Shown here one piece after another: positions 6,583-14,060 of a DNA stretch of 25,935 nucleotides (position 1 is its first letter; the number at the start of each line of letters is the position of its first letter). The position numbers were made by a program, and so were the translations under genes. The DNA is from Bacteroidaceae bacterium (GTDB taxonomy: Bacteria; Bacteroidota; Bacteroidia; Bacteroidales; Bacteroidaceae), in the NCBI GenBank assembly GCA_900765575.1, contig CAAFRW010000208.1, positions 1-25,935 on the forward strand. The letters run 5' to 3'. Under the pieces are notes generated by a model, which worked only from the letters and a program-made list of their open reading frames with translations, was not told the DNA's origin and made no database searches.

Positions 6583-7593
6583 ATGATTAGAGAAGTAAAA
6601 TTTGAAAGTCAAGACCGTCGTATAAAGCAGATTATTGCTGCCTTGAACGAGAATGGAATCAAAGATATTGAAGAGGCAAACGCAATCTGCGACGCTGCTG
6701 GTTTGGATCCTTACAAAACTTGCGAAGAGACACAGATGATTTGTTTCGAAAATGCAAAGTGGGCTTACGTAGTAGGTACGGCCATTGCATTGAAAAAAGG
6801 TTGCAAAAATGCGGCTGACGCTGCCGAGGCTATCGGTATCGGTTTACAGGCATTCTGTATCCCGGGCTCTGTTGCCGACGACCGTAAAGTAGGTATCGGC
6901 CATGGTAACCTGGCTGCCCGTCTGCTTCGTGAAGAGACTCAGTGCTTTGCTTTCCTGGCAGGTCACGAATCATTCGCTGCTGCTGAAGGCGCTATCAAAA
7001 TTGCCGAAATGGCAAACAAAGTACGTAAGAACCCGTTGCGTTGTATCTTGAACGGTTTAGGTAAAGATGCTGCCATGATTATTTCACGTATCAACGGATT
7101 TACTTATGTACAAACTCAATTCGACTATTACAGCGGAGAACTGAATGTAGTAAAAGAAACAGCTTATTCCGACGGTCCTCGCGCTAAAGTAAAATGCTAT
7201 GGTGCCGATGATGTACGCGAAGGTGTAGCTATCCTTTGGAAAGAAAACGTAGACGTATCCATCACGGGTAACTCTACGAACCCTACTCGTTTCCAACATC
7301 CGGTAGCCGGAACATATAAGAAAGAACGTGTATTGGCAGGTAAGCCTTATTTCTCAGTAGCTTCAGGTGGTGGTACGGGACGTACGCTTCACCCGGACAA
7401 TATGGCTGCCGGTCCTGCTTCATACGGCATGACGGATACAATGGGCCGTATGCACTCTGACGCTCAGTTTGCCGGTTCTTCATCCGTTCCTGCTCACGTA
7501 GAAATGATGGGATTCCTCGGAATCGGTAACAACCCGATGGTTGGTTGTACTGTAGCTTGCGCTGTAAACGTAGCGTTATCTTTGGACAAGTAA
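6583..7593 (+). CDS. GGGtGRT protein (conserved, function unknown)
   Basis: A 336-aa protein named for its GGGTGRT motif, here at residues 262-268, followed by LHPDNMAAGPASYGMTDTMGRMHSDAQ and a C-terminal GCTVACAVNVAL. Cysteines are spread through the protein (36, 47, 54, 74, 92, 121, 154, 205, 322, 326). No signal peptide or long membrane helix is evident, though the sequence is rich in Gly and Ala. No catalytic role is known to me. Its placement directly after a NifU-like scaffold under one promoter, with a terminator right after it, suggests a two-component unit that may bind or need a metal cluster. The start is well placed after AAGGAGG. Confidence 0.88.
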   Translation: MIREVKFESQDRRIKQIIAALNENGIKDIEEANAICDAAGLDPYKTCEETQMICFENAKWAYVVGTAIALKKGCKNAADAAEAIGIGLQAFCIPGSVADDRKVGIGHGNLAARLLREETQCFAFLAGHESFAAAEGAIKIAEMANKVRKNPLRCILNGLGKDAAMIISRINGFTYVQTQFDYYSGELNVVKETAYSDGPRAKVKCYGADDVREGVAILWKENVDVSITGNSTNPTRFQHPVAGTYKKERVLAGKPYFSVASGGGTGRTLHPDNMAAGPASYGMTDTMGRMHSDAQFAGSSSVPAHVEMMGFLGIGNNPMVGCTVACAVNVALSLDK

Positions 7594-7616
7594 TCAATTC
7601 GTTCATCTTTATAATA

Positions 7617-7652
7617 AATCCCTGTAACCAATAAAGTTACGGGGATTTTTTT
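7617..7652 (+). terminator. Intrinsic terminator of the NifU-like/GGGtGRT operon
   Basis: AATCCCTGTAAC at 7617-7628 pairs with GTTACGGGGATT at 7636-7647 (12 bp, one G-U) around a 7-nt loop, followed by T residues. Confidence 0.9.
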
Positions 7653-8091
7653 AAATGCTCACTCTGAAAAGTGGCCGATTGTAATAGCAATCCTGAAACC
7701 GAGAATTATTTTGTAAAGATTAATCATCCATCGCCAAACAGACAAAAAAGTCCGCACCTTCTACCGATACGAGCGTTTTTATAAACGAACGTTCATTACA
7801 GGTTAAACGAACGTTCGTTTCCTCCCTATTGAACGTTCATTCTCTCCAAAACGAACTAACAGGTATAATTGCCTGATAAAGCAATAAAATACACGTTGTT
7901 TGAATGTTTCAATTATTTACCAATATCTTTTTCAAACCTTCTCTTCCATTACCCCAAAGAAATTCCCATGGCATATTCTGCGATGGAGGTAAATCGCCGG
8001 CAGATGCTTTTGCTTTTATTACAGTTTTCATCATTCCTAACATTTATATTAGAAAAATCATTATATTTTCCGATTACTAAATTTTATTTCG
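7653..8091. other. Gene-free stretch
   Basis: Apart from the GAACGTTC array I see no gene here. The open frame at 7869-8174 has no family resemblance, runs into the following gene and ends in low-complexity AT-rich DNA. Confidence 0.65.
7787..7860. repeat. Palindrome array, 22-bp period (GAACGTTC core)
   Basis: The perfect palindrome GAACGTTC starts at 7787, 7809 and 7831, exactly 22 bp apart; a half-site GAAC falls in the same phase at 7853. The middle copy extends to the perfect 16-bp palindrome AAACGAACGTTCGTTT at 7805-7820. AAAC precedes three of the four positions. Spacer sequence is otherwise not conserved. It lies between the operon terminator and the orphan gene at 8155. Confidence 0.92.
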
Positions 8092-8099
8092 TACCTTTG
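8067..8099 (+). promoter_or_regulatory. Putative promoter of the small orphan gene
   Basis: TACCTTTG at 8092-8099 matches the -7 consensus, with TTTC 21 nt upstream at 8067-8070 as a near-match -33. Confidence 0.5.
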
Positions 8100-8154
8100 A
8101 TTCTGCAAATAAAGAAGTTATTTAAACATATTTTCAACTATAAAAAAAAGTATT

Positions 8155-8493
8155 ATGACAATGGATTTTTTTAGAACAAATCTTCCGTACGGAATGCAGA
8201 AAAACGAAAAAGGGCAATGGATGTTTTTTAATCGCCAGTATAAACCATTAGGATGTGCAACCACAGATTTCATCGAAGATAAAGATTTAGTTGATTTCTA
8301 TTCCAACTATCCCAAAATGAATGATGAATTCTTAATATCATTAGCCGAATTTGGTTCAGTAGAGAAAAATGAAAAAGGAGAAATCAGCCGGATATGGTTC
8401 TATCGAAACGCAACAATTCCGGCAAAAGAGAAACTCGATAAAAGCAAATGGAACAATTACATCAGCAAATTAAAACTGTTGGCCTCGCTTTAA
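8155..8493 (+). CDS. Small hypothetical protein
   Basis: A 112-aa protein I do not recognise. It starts MTMDFFRTNLPYGMQKNEKGQWMFF; an ATG two codons in (8161) is an equally good start. It is mostly polar and charged, with aromatic residues and no signal peptide or membrane segment, so probably cytoplasmic. There are two KNEKG stretches (near residues 16 and 71). A promoter-like -7 box lies about 55 nt upstream and a strong terminator begins 12 nt after the stop, so it appears to be a single-gene transcript. This framing is the main support for it being a real gene. Confidence 0.7.
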   Translation: MTMDFFRTNLPYGMQKNEKGQWMFFNRQYKPLGCATTDFIEDKDLVDFYSNYPKMNDEFLISLAEFGSVEKNEKGEISRIWFYRNATIPAKEKLDKSKWNNYISKLKLLASL

Positions 8494-8505
8494 CCAGCAA
8501 CAATA

Positions 8506-8553
8506 AAAGGGTTCTGTCAAACTCTGTTTCGAGTCAATGATAGAATCCTTTTT
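8506..8553 (+). terminator. Intrinsic terminator of the small orphan gene
   Basis: AAAGGGTTCTGTCA at 8506-8519 pairs with TGATAGAATCCTTT at 8538-8551 (14 bp with two G-U), with an inner ACTC/GAGT stem, followed by T residues. Confidence 0.85.
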
Positions 8554-8692
8554 CATTGCCGATAAGAGTAATAAAGTTTCAGGTTAAGAGTCATTTTTCC
8601 CAAAATGGAGTTTAGACTGAATAATTCGCACTCGGGAGTAATAACTCCCTTAATTCCTGCTATGAATTGGGAATTAGAGTTTTACTTTTACA

Positions 8693-10069
8693 TCAACGGA
8701 AAGTGGCCAGAGGTATTGCAAAAGCCTTTTTACGAATCTTCCAGTAAGCAATCCAGACGGCAGCACCGGTAACTACCCACGATATGGGATAGATGTACAT
8801 CAAGGTATCGAAACCGGTAAACTCCCGACAAACGGTGTACACCCATAACAAACGGAGAAAACAGGTACCGAAAATAGTCAGCACCGTAGGCGTTATCGAG
8901 TAACCGAGTCCGCGGAGCGCTGCTCCGCTTACCTCATACGAACTGGCTATGGACTGAAAAAGCAACACATACTGCATGCGGATAGACGCATAATAGATAA
9001 CCTCCGGACTGGAAGTAAAGAAGCTGATAAAGAACTCCTTCTGCCAAACGAGCACCAGATTCAATACCGCACAACAGACCGTACTCAGCAGCATGCTCTG
9101 GCGAAACACTTTCTTACAACGTTCTATCTGCCCCGCCCCGTAATTCTGACTGGTAAACGTAACGGCGGCCTGACTGAATGCACTGATGACAAAGTAACAA
9201 TAGTACTCATAGTTAAGCGCCGCGGCAGAACCGGCTACGGCAGCAGAGCCAAACTGATTGATTGCCGACTGAATCACAACATTGGCTATGGAAAAGACCA
9301 TGCCTTGCACACCTGCCGGAATACCTATCCGGAGCATCTTTTTCAGTTCGAGTTTCGACAAAGACAGTTTCTTGAACTCCAAGCGGAAAGGTTCGTCTTC
9401 GTGCGTAAGAAAATAGACCACAATAGCCGCATTCACCATATTCGCCACCACCGTAGCAATGGCTACACCGGCCACACTCATCTCGAACACAATGACTAAA
9501 AGAAGATTCAACGCCGTATTGATGATGCCGGAAATAACAAGGCTGTAAAGCGGACGTTTCGTATCGCCCATGCTTCGAAGGATAGCAGCTCCGAAATTGA
9601 AAATCATCATGAAAGGCATTCCCAGGAAATAAATGCGAAGATAAACGGTCGCCAAATCTATCACATCTTCCGGAGTATCCATCAGTTCAAGAATAGGCTT
9701 GGCTACCAACAGCCCCAATACAAGCAGCAGCAATCCGCTCGACAGGGCAATGACCGATACCGTATGAATGGCGTTCCGAATGCCTTTCTCGTCCTTCTGC
9801 CCAATGTAATTTGCAATCACCACATTGGCTCCCACGGAGATACCGACAAACAAATTAATCATTAGACTAATGACCGAGCCGTTGCTCCCTACCGCCGCCA
9901 ACGCCTGACTGCTGGCAAACTTTCCGACAACGGCCACATCCACCGAATTGAACAACTGTTGTAAAATACTGCTGGCTGCCAACGGCAACGCAAATATCAA
10001 CATCTTGCCAAGCAGATTGCCATGCAGCATATCTATGCGGATAGTTCCGTGCGATTTATCTTGTCTCAT
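8693..10069 (-). CDS. MATE-family multidrug efflux transporter
   Basis: A 458-aa inner-membrane protein with about 12 hydrophobic segments, the length and layout of MATE (NorM/DinF-type) cation-coupled exporters. Family hallmarks are visible in the first half: PLAASSILQQLFNSVDVAVVGKFAS, then ALAAVGSNGSVISLMINLFVGISVGANVVIANYIG. The second half repeats the pattern with GIPAGVQGMVFSIANVVIQSAINQFGS and SGAALRGLGYS. Substrate cannot be inferred. It reads leftward, about 200 nt downstream of the DivIC pair, and probably has its own promoter, although I could not identify one with confidence. Confidence 0.93.
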   Translation of the reverse strand: MRQDKSHGTIRIDMLHGNLLGKMLIFALPLAASSILQQLFNSVDVAVVGKFASSQALAAVGSNGSVISLMINLFVGISVGANVVIANYIGQKDEKGIRNAIHTVSVIALSSGLLLLVLGLLVAKPILELMDTPEDVIDLATVYLRIYFLGMPFMMIFNFGAAILRSMGDTKRPLYSLVISGIINTALNLLLVIVFEMSVAGVAIATVVANMVNAAIVVYFLTHEDEPFRLEFKKLSLSKLELKKMLRIGIPAGVQGMVFSIANVVIQSAINQFGSAAVAGSAAALNYEYYCYFVISAFSQAAVTFTSQNYGAGQIERCKKVFRQSMLLSTVCCAVLNLVLVWQKEFFISFFTSSPEVIYYASIRMQYVLLFQSIASSYEVSGAALRGLGYSITPTVLTIFGTCFLRLLWVYTVCREFTGFDTLMYIYPISWVVTGAAVWIAYWKIRKKAFAIPLATFR

Positions 10070-10278
10070 TTTATTTCCAACCTTTTCCTAATGCTTGTTT
10101 CCTTGCATCCTGTCACTTTCGGATGAACTCCACATAAAGAAACCGGAACTTCAAGATTCCTCTCAAAGTTCCGCCATGTATTTTTTAATAACTAAAGCTC
10201 CACAAACCCACACTTTAGCAATCACTTTTTTCTGCTTTCCAAACAAAACGGACCATACTGAAATAAAACAGTCACGTT

Positions 10279-10623
10279 CTATTTCTTCTTCTTTTCTTTC
10301 TCCTCTTCCTGAGCCAAACGGAATGAAGTATAAAGCTCCAGAACGGCAGCAATGGCCAGACAAATAACCCACTCATTGTGCTTGCTGGTAAACATGAAGA
10401 ATGCGGTCATCAACAATAATAACGCTCCAAAGATTTGCTGCCTGCGCAGACGGCGGATAACTATATTACCCCCTTCATAACGCTCCATCAGTTGCGGCAC
10501 GGCAAAAAGCACAGCGCCTACCGAATATAAAATAGGCGAACCAAACCAGCCTGTTATAAACGAGCCAGCTCCTACCAGTACAAGTAACCCTCCCACCATG
10601 GATAAAAATGAGCGTATTTTCAT
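10279..10623 (-). CDS. Small membrane protein next to DivIC
   Basis: A 114-aa protein with about four hydrophobic segments (near residues 5-25, 28-45, 62-80 and 84-102) and a strongly charged C-terminus (EEEKEKKKK). I do not recognise a named family. Its start lies 2 nt after the divIC stop on the same strand, so it is almost surely cotranscribed and perhaps translationally coupled with divIC. The 209 nt between it and the MATE gene hold no feature I can support. Confidence 0.75.
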   Translation of the reverse strand: MKIRSFLSMVGGLLVLVGAGSFITGWFGSPILYSVGAVLFAVPQLMERYEGGNIVIRRLRRQQIFGALLLLMTAFFMFTSKHNEWVICLAIAAVLELYTSFRLAQEEEKEKKKK

Positions 10624-10625
10624 AA

Positions 10626-10940
10626 TCAGTTCTCCTCTTCAAATATATAAATGTCCTCGTTCGGATTCTTCATCAAGTATTTTTCGCGGGCAATCTTCTC
10701 TATCGCTTCCGGATTGGTGCTCAACTCATTCAAACGCTCCGTATCCTCTTCGTACATTTTTCTGTATTTAGCGATTTCTTCATTCAATGAATGAATTTCA
10801 CGCTTATGCTCGAAACGACGAATCAGATTGTTCTCATCGAGAAACACGATGATAATCAGGAATGCAGAGATAGTTATCAGGTATTTATGCCGACAGATAT
10901 AATAGAAAGCGGATTGTAATAACGTTATAATTTTGCCCAT
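10626..10940 (-). CDS. FtsB/DivIC-family septum formation protein
   Basis: A 104-aa bitopic membrane protein of the cell-division family. A short cytoplasmic N-terminus is followed by one membrane helix (YLITISAFLIIIVFL, about residues 20-34), a heptad-like coiled coil (LIRRFEHKREIHSLNEEIAKYRKMYEEDTERLNEL), and the family ending PEAIEKIAREKYLMKNPNEDIYIF. In the divisome such proteins pair with FtsL and FtsQ homologues. It is divergent from dnaX, with both start regions in about 110 nt. Confidence 0.9.
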   Translation of the reverse strand: MGKIITLLQSAFYYICRHKYLITISAFLIIIVFLDENNLIRRFEHKREIHSLNEEIAKYRKMYEEDTERLNELSTNPEAIEKIAREKYLMKNPNEDIYIFEEEN

Positions 10941-10961
10941 ACCTTACCAATTAACTCCTTG

Positions 10962-10969
10962 CAAAGATA
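10962..10969 (-). promoter_or_regulatory. Putative -7 element for divIC
   Basis: The minus strand reads TATCTTTG, a consensus -7 box 21 nt before the divIC ATG. No clear -33 box. Confidence 0.4.
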
Positions 10970-11013
10970 GAAATATTTCTATTGTACGCACCTATAAAAC
11001 CGATAATTTAATG

Positions 11014-11021
11014 TACATTTG
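11014..11021 (+). promoter_or_regulatory. Putative -7 element for dnaX
   Basis: TACATTTG matches TAnnTTTG and lies 31 nt before the chosen dnaX ATG at 11053. No clear -33 box. It supports the downstream start. Confidence 0.4.
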
Positions 11022-11052
11022 CAACAAACTGAGAAAAAATTTGTATCCCTAT

Positions 11053-12876
11053 ATGGAAAACTATATTGTTTCGGCTAGAAAGTACCGCCCTTCCACTTTC
11101 GATTCGGTTGTGGGACAACGGGCACTTACTACCACACTTAAAAATGCCATAGCGACTCAAAAGCTGGCTCACGCTTATCTTTTCTGCGGACCACGAGGAG
11201 TGGGAAAAACCACTTGCGCACGTATATTTGCCAAAACGATTAATTGCTTGCATCCTACCGAAAACGGAGAGGCTTGTAATGAATGCGAATCGTGCAGCGC
11301 TTTTAACGAGCAACGTTCTTATAACATTCATGAGCTGGATGCCGCTTCCAACAACTCGGTGGAAGACATCCGTTCACTCATCGAACAGGTTCGCATCCCG
11401 CCACAAATCGGACGCTATAAAGTGTATATCATCGATGAGGTGCACATGCTGTCGCAAGCCGCCTTCAACGCATTCCTGAAAACGCTGGAAGAACCGCCTC
11501 ATCACGCTATTTTCATTCTGGCTACCACCGAGAAACATAAGATATTACCAACCATTCTTTCACGTTGCCAGATTTATGATTTCAACCGCATCAGTGTAAA
11601 CGATACGGTGGAACATTTGCAGTATGTGGCAGAAAAAGAGGGTATTCAGGCCGAACCGGAAGCATTGAATGTGATTGCCCAGAAGGCTGACGGCGGTATG
11701 CGCGACGCGCTTTCCATTTTCGACCAGGTGGTAAGCTTTACCAACGGACACGTTACATACAAAAGTGCTATCGAGAACCTCAATGTGCTGGATTACGAAT
11801 ATTATTTCAGAATTACAGATTGCTTGCTCGAAAATAAAGTACCGGAAATCATGTTACTGTTCAATGACATTCTAAACAAAGGATTCGACGGTAACCATTT
11901 CATTACCGGGCTGGCTTCTCATTTCCGCGATTTGCTGGTGAGCCGGGACGCTGCCACACTTCCTTTATTAGAGGTAGGCGCCAGTGTCCGCGAACGGTAT
12001 CAGGCACAAGCACAGAAATGCAAGACTTCATTCTTGTACAAGGCTATGAAGCTTTGTAACGATTGCGATTTAAACTACCGTGCCAGCAAGAACAAACGTT
12101 TCCTGGTAGAGTTAACGCTTATACAGGTAGCGCAATTAACACAGGACGAAGACTCGGCCTCGTGTGGGCAACGCCCTACGAACATATTAAAACCCCTATT
12201 TAAGCAACAAGCTGCTACGGCAGCTACGAAGCCCGCGCCTCAGGCAAAAGCTTCCGTTGCACCGGTTGCCTCTGCAACGACTTCCGCACAGGCTCCCGAA
12301 TCGAGTTCTATTGAAGCAGGCCAAACTCCTGCGTGGCGAAAGAACCCGATACCTGAACAGGAAAAAGAGAAAATGATTCCTAAGGTCGATTTGGAAAGCA
12401 TCAGCTTTTCTATCAAGCGTCCACTGAAAAAGGCGGAAAATACGCCGGCCTCTCAGGCAAACTCGTCGCAAACTCAGGCAGAAAATGCAAGGACCGTTCC
12501 CCAAGAGGAGATGCGTCCTTTCGAAGAAAAGGATTTATCTTTCTGCTGGTTCGAGTTTGCCAATCTTCTACCCATAGAGGAAGCTGCTACAGCCGGGCGT
12601 ATGAAAAATATGAAACTGAAACTACTTAACGAAACCACATTTGAAGTAGCGGTAGATAATGAATTGGTGCAAAAATATATGGTGGGTATCGCTCCTAAAA
12701 TAGAGCAGCACATGCGTGCCCGATTACATAACCGATTCATTACCATGCAAGTGAGGGTCAGCGCTCCACAGGAAACAAAACGTGCTTATAGCCGCGTAGA
12801 GCAATACCAAATGATGGCAAAAAAGAATCCGCACTTACAACGGTTAAAAGAGGAATTCGGACTGGAGTTCTCTTAA
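11053..12876 (+). CDS. dnaX: DNA polymerase III subunit gamma/tau
   Basis: Clamp-loader ATPase of the replicative polymerase. With the ATG at 11053 the product is 607 aa and begins MENYIVSARKYRPSTFDSVVGQ, the usual DnaX start; an upstream in-frame start at 10933 would overlap divIC and add an unrelated 40 residues, so I rejected it. Walker A GPRGVGKT is at residues 46-53, the four zinc cysteines are at about 65, 75, 78 and 81, Walker B VYIIDEVHM is near 124-132, and the SRC sensor is near 170-172. After about residue 360 comes a low-complexity Ala/Pro/Gln linker and then a C-terminal domain presumed to be tau-like. I see no evidence for or against a programmed frameshift giving gamma. Confidence 0.95.
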   Translation: MENYIVSARKYRPSTFDSVVGQRALTTTLKNAIATQKLAHAYLFCGPRGVGKTTCARIFAKTINCLHPTENGEACNECESCSAFNEQRSYNIHELDAASNNSVEDIRSLIEQVRIPPQIGRYKVYIIDEVHMLSQAAFNAFLKTLEEPPHHAIFILATTEKHKILPTILSRCQIYDFNRISVNDTVEHLQYVAEKEGIQAEPEALNVIAQKADGGMRDALSIFDQVVSFTNGHVTYKSAIENLNVLDYEYYFRITDCLLENKVPEIMLLFNDILNKGFDGNHFITGLASHFRDLLVSRDAATLPLLEVGASVRERYQAQAQKCKTSFLYKAMKLCNDCDLNYRASKNKRFLVELTLIQVAQLTQDEDSASCGQRPTNILKPLFKQQAATAATKPAPQAKASVAPVASATTSAQAPESSSIEAGQTPAWRKNPIPEQEKEKMIPKVDLESISFSIKRPLKKAENTPASQANSSQTQAENARTVPQEEMRPFEEKDLSFCWFEFANLLPIEEAATAGRMKNMKLKLLNETTFEVAVDNELVQKYMVGIAPKIEQHMRARLHNRFITMQVRVSAPQETKRAYSRVEQYQMMAKKNPHLQRLKEEFGLEFS

Positions 12877-12878
12877 TT

Positions 12879-13154
12879 AATTGAAAGTTGAAAACTTCTT
12901 TAATGGAAAATTGAAAGTTGAAAGTGGAAAATTTTAATTCAATGGAAACTTTAGGTTACCGAGAATTAAAAGATAGAATTACTTTATAGATAGTTGAAAA
13001 TGGAAAATGCTGAGTGGTTTATTCACTTCTCCATTTCCCATTTTCAATTTTCCATTAAAATAAGAACATCTTACCCCGAAGAGGGAGCTTTCCTTTTCCC
13101 ATTTTCAATTTTCAACTTTCAATTTTCCATTAAAGAAGTTTTCAACTTTCAATT
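12879..13154. repeat. Long inverted-repeat region between dnaX and queF
   Basis: Bases 12879-12923 and 13110-13154 form a perfect 45-bp inverted repeat, built from TTGAAAGTTGAAA-type units. Nested inside is an imperfect inverted repeat (about 12994-13016 with 13024-13047). No gene is visible between the arms. It starts 2 nt after the dnaX stop and lies between convergent genes, so it could act as a two-way terminator or be an ORF-less relative of the element at 16305-16762, whose arms are made of the similar unit TTGAGAGTTGAGA. Confidence 0.9.
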
Positions 13155-13176
13155 TTCAACTTTTAACTAAATAACC

Positions 13177-13641
13177 TTATTTAAGGTCATGATTCATCAA
13201 ACGATAGTAGGCAAGTTCCTCATATTTCGTTCCGGGACGACCATAATTGGCATAAGGATAAATAGAGATTCCCCCGCGAGGCGTGAAAATACCCGTTACC
13301 TCTATATATTTAGGGTCCATCAAAGCTATTAAATCCTTCATAATCTTATTCACACAATCTTCATGGAAATCACCGTGATTGCGGAAACTAAACAAATAGA
13401 GTTTCAAACTCTTGCTTTCAACCATCTTTTTATCAGGTAAATAACTGATACGTATCTCCGCAAAATCCGGCTGACCGGTAATGGGACAAAGACTGGTAAA
13501 TTCCGGACAGTTGAATCGTACCCAATAATCATTGTCCGGATGCTTGTTCATAAACGCCTCCAATACTTCCGGCGCATAATCCTGACTGTATTCCGTCTTC
13601 TTTCCTAAAGCCTGCAATGCCTCGTTTTCTCTTTCACCCAT
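13177..13641 (-). CDS. queF: NADPH-dependent preQ0 reductase QueF
   Basis: Reduces 7-cyano-7-deazaguanine (preQ0) to preQ1 in queuosine synthesis. The short, type I form: FNCPEFTSLCPITGQPDF contains the catalytic Cys and the following Asp, ESKSLKLYLFSFRNHGDFHEDCVN is the QueF substrate and NADPH motif, and the end is FTPRGGISIYPYANYGRPGT. I chose the ATG at 13641 (154 aa) because family members begin about 15 residues before the TEY-x-x-DYAPEV line; an in-frame ATG at 13692 would add 17 residues. It is convergent with dnaX and separate from queC and the transporter near 22-23 kb, but serves the same pathway. Confidence 0.94.
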   Translation of the reverse strand: MGERENEALQALGKKTEYSQDYAPEVLEAFMNKHPDNDYWVRFNCPEFTSLCPITGQPDFAEIRISYLPDKKMVESKSLKLYLFSFRNHGDFHEDCVNKIMKDLIALMDPKYIEVTGIFTPRGGISIYPYANYGRPGTKYEELAYYRLMNHDLK

Positions 13642-13692
13642 AATGTTACACACTTTTTTATTGATACTTTTTTCTACTTTTTCCGACATCAA

Positions 13693-14060
13693 TCAATCCA
13701 ATACAAGGGCTAAACATCACTCTTATCCGGTAAACAGTTATCCACCTCCTCCGTCAGGATTATAGAATCCTCCCTTCAAAGACCTGCCGATATAGATATT
13801 TTTACGATGTAAAAAGCAACCATTATCACCCAATCCAGCCCCAAACACGACTTTCGTTATGTCAGAAAATCATGCGAAAGTACTATTTTATTCGGAATAC
13901 ACCATACATATTGACAGGTATATAAACGAAAAAAGCCGGCACAAATAGAAGATTTTGTGTTTTATAACATATTTATAGAAGCTCATCGATTCAGAATACA
14001 AATTATAATCGTAACTTTGCACGCTCTAAAACAAAATACCAACCTTAATAGAATAAATTT
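13693..14060. other. Intergenic region between queF and pflB
   Basis: Divergent spacer of about 370 nt with no gene seen. It contains a small hairpin (AGGATT, loop ATAG, AATCCT at 13756-13771) that would lie in a queF leader, and the pflB promoter region. Confidence 0.6.
14012..14019 (+). promoter_or_regulatory. Putative -7 element for pflB
   Basis: TAACTTTG matches TAnnTTTG, 41 nt before the pflB ATG. The -33 position is poor, as is common for regulated Bacteroidales promoters. Confidence 0.5.

Noticed and set aside
4700..7860. The two 22-bp arrays as CRISPR arrays
   Set aside because: The conserved part is only 8-13 bp and the spacers would be about 10-14 bp, too short for CRISPR; no cas gene is present.
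7869..8174. Open frame of 101 codons before the orphan gene
   Set aside because: It overlaps the start of the 8155 gene, contains its promoter box and ends in low-complexity AT-rich sequence; no family resemblance.
8634..8649. GGGAGT-AATA-ACTCCC hairpin as the MATE gene terminator
   Set aside because: On the MATE strand no T-run follows the stem, so terminator function is not supported.
10095..10372. Open frames at 10095-10367 (plus) and 10163-10372 (minus)
   Set aside because: Both are in the spacer and overlap the end of the small membrane protein gene in other frames; no coding signs.
10933..11052. Upstream start for dnaX
   Set aside because: It would overlap divIC, include the -7 box at 11014 and add 40 residues unlike any DnaX.
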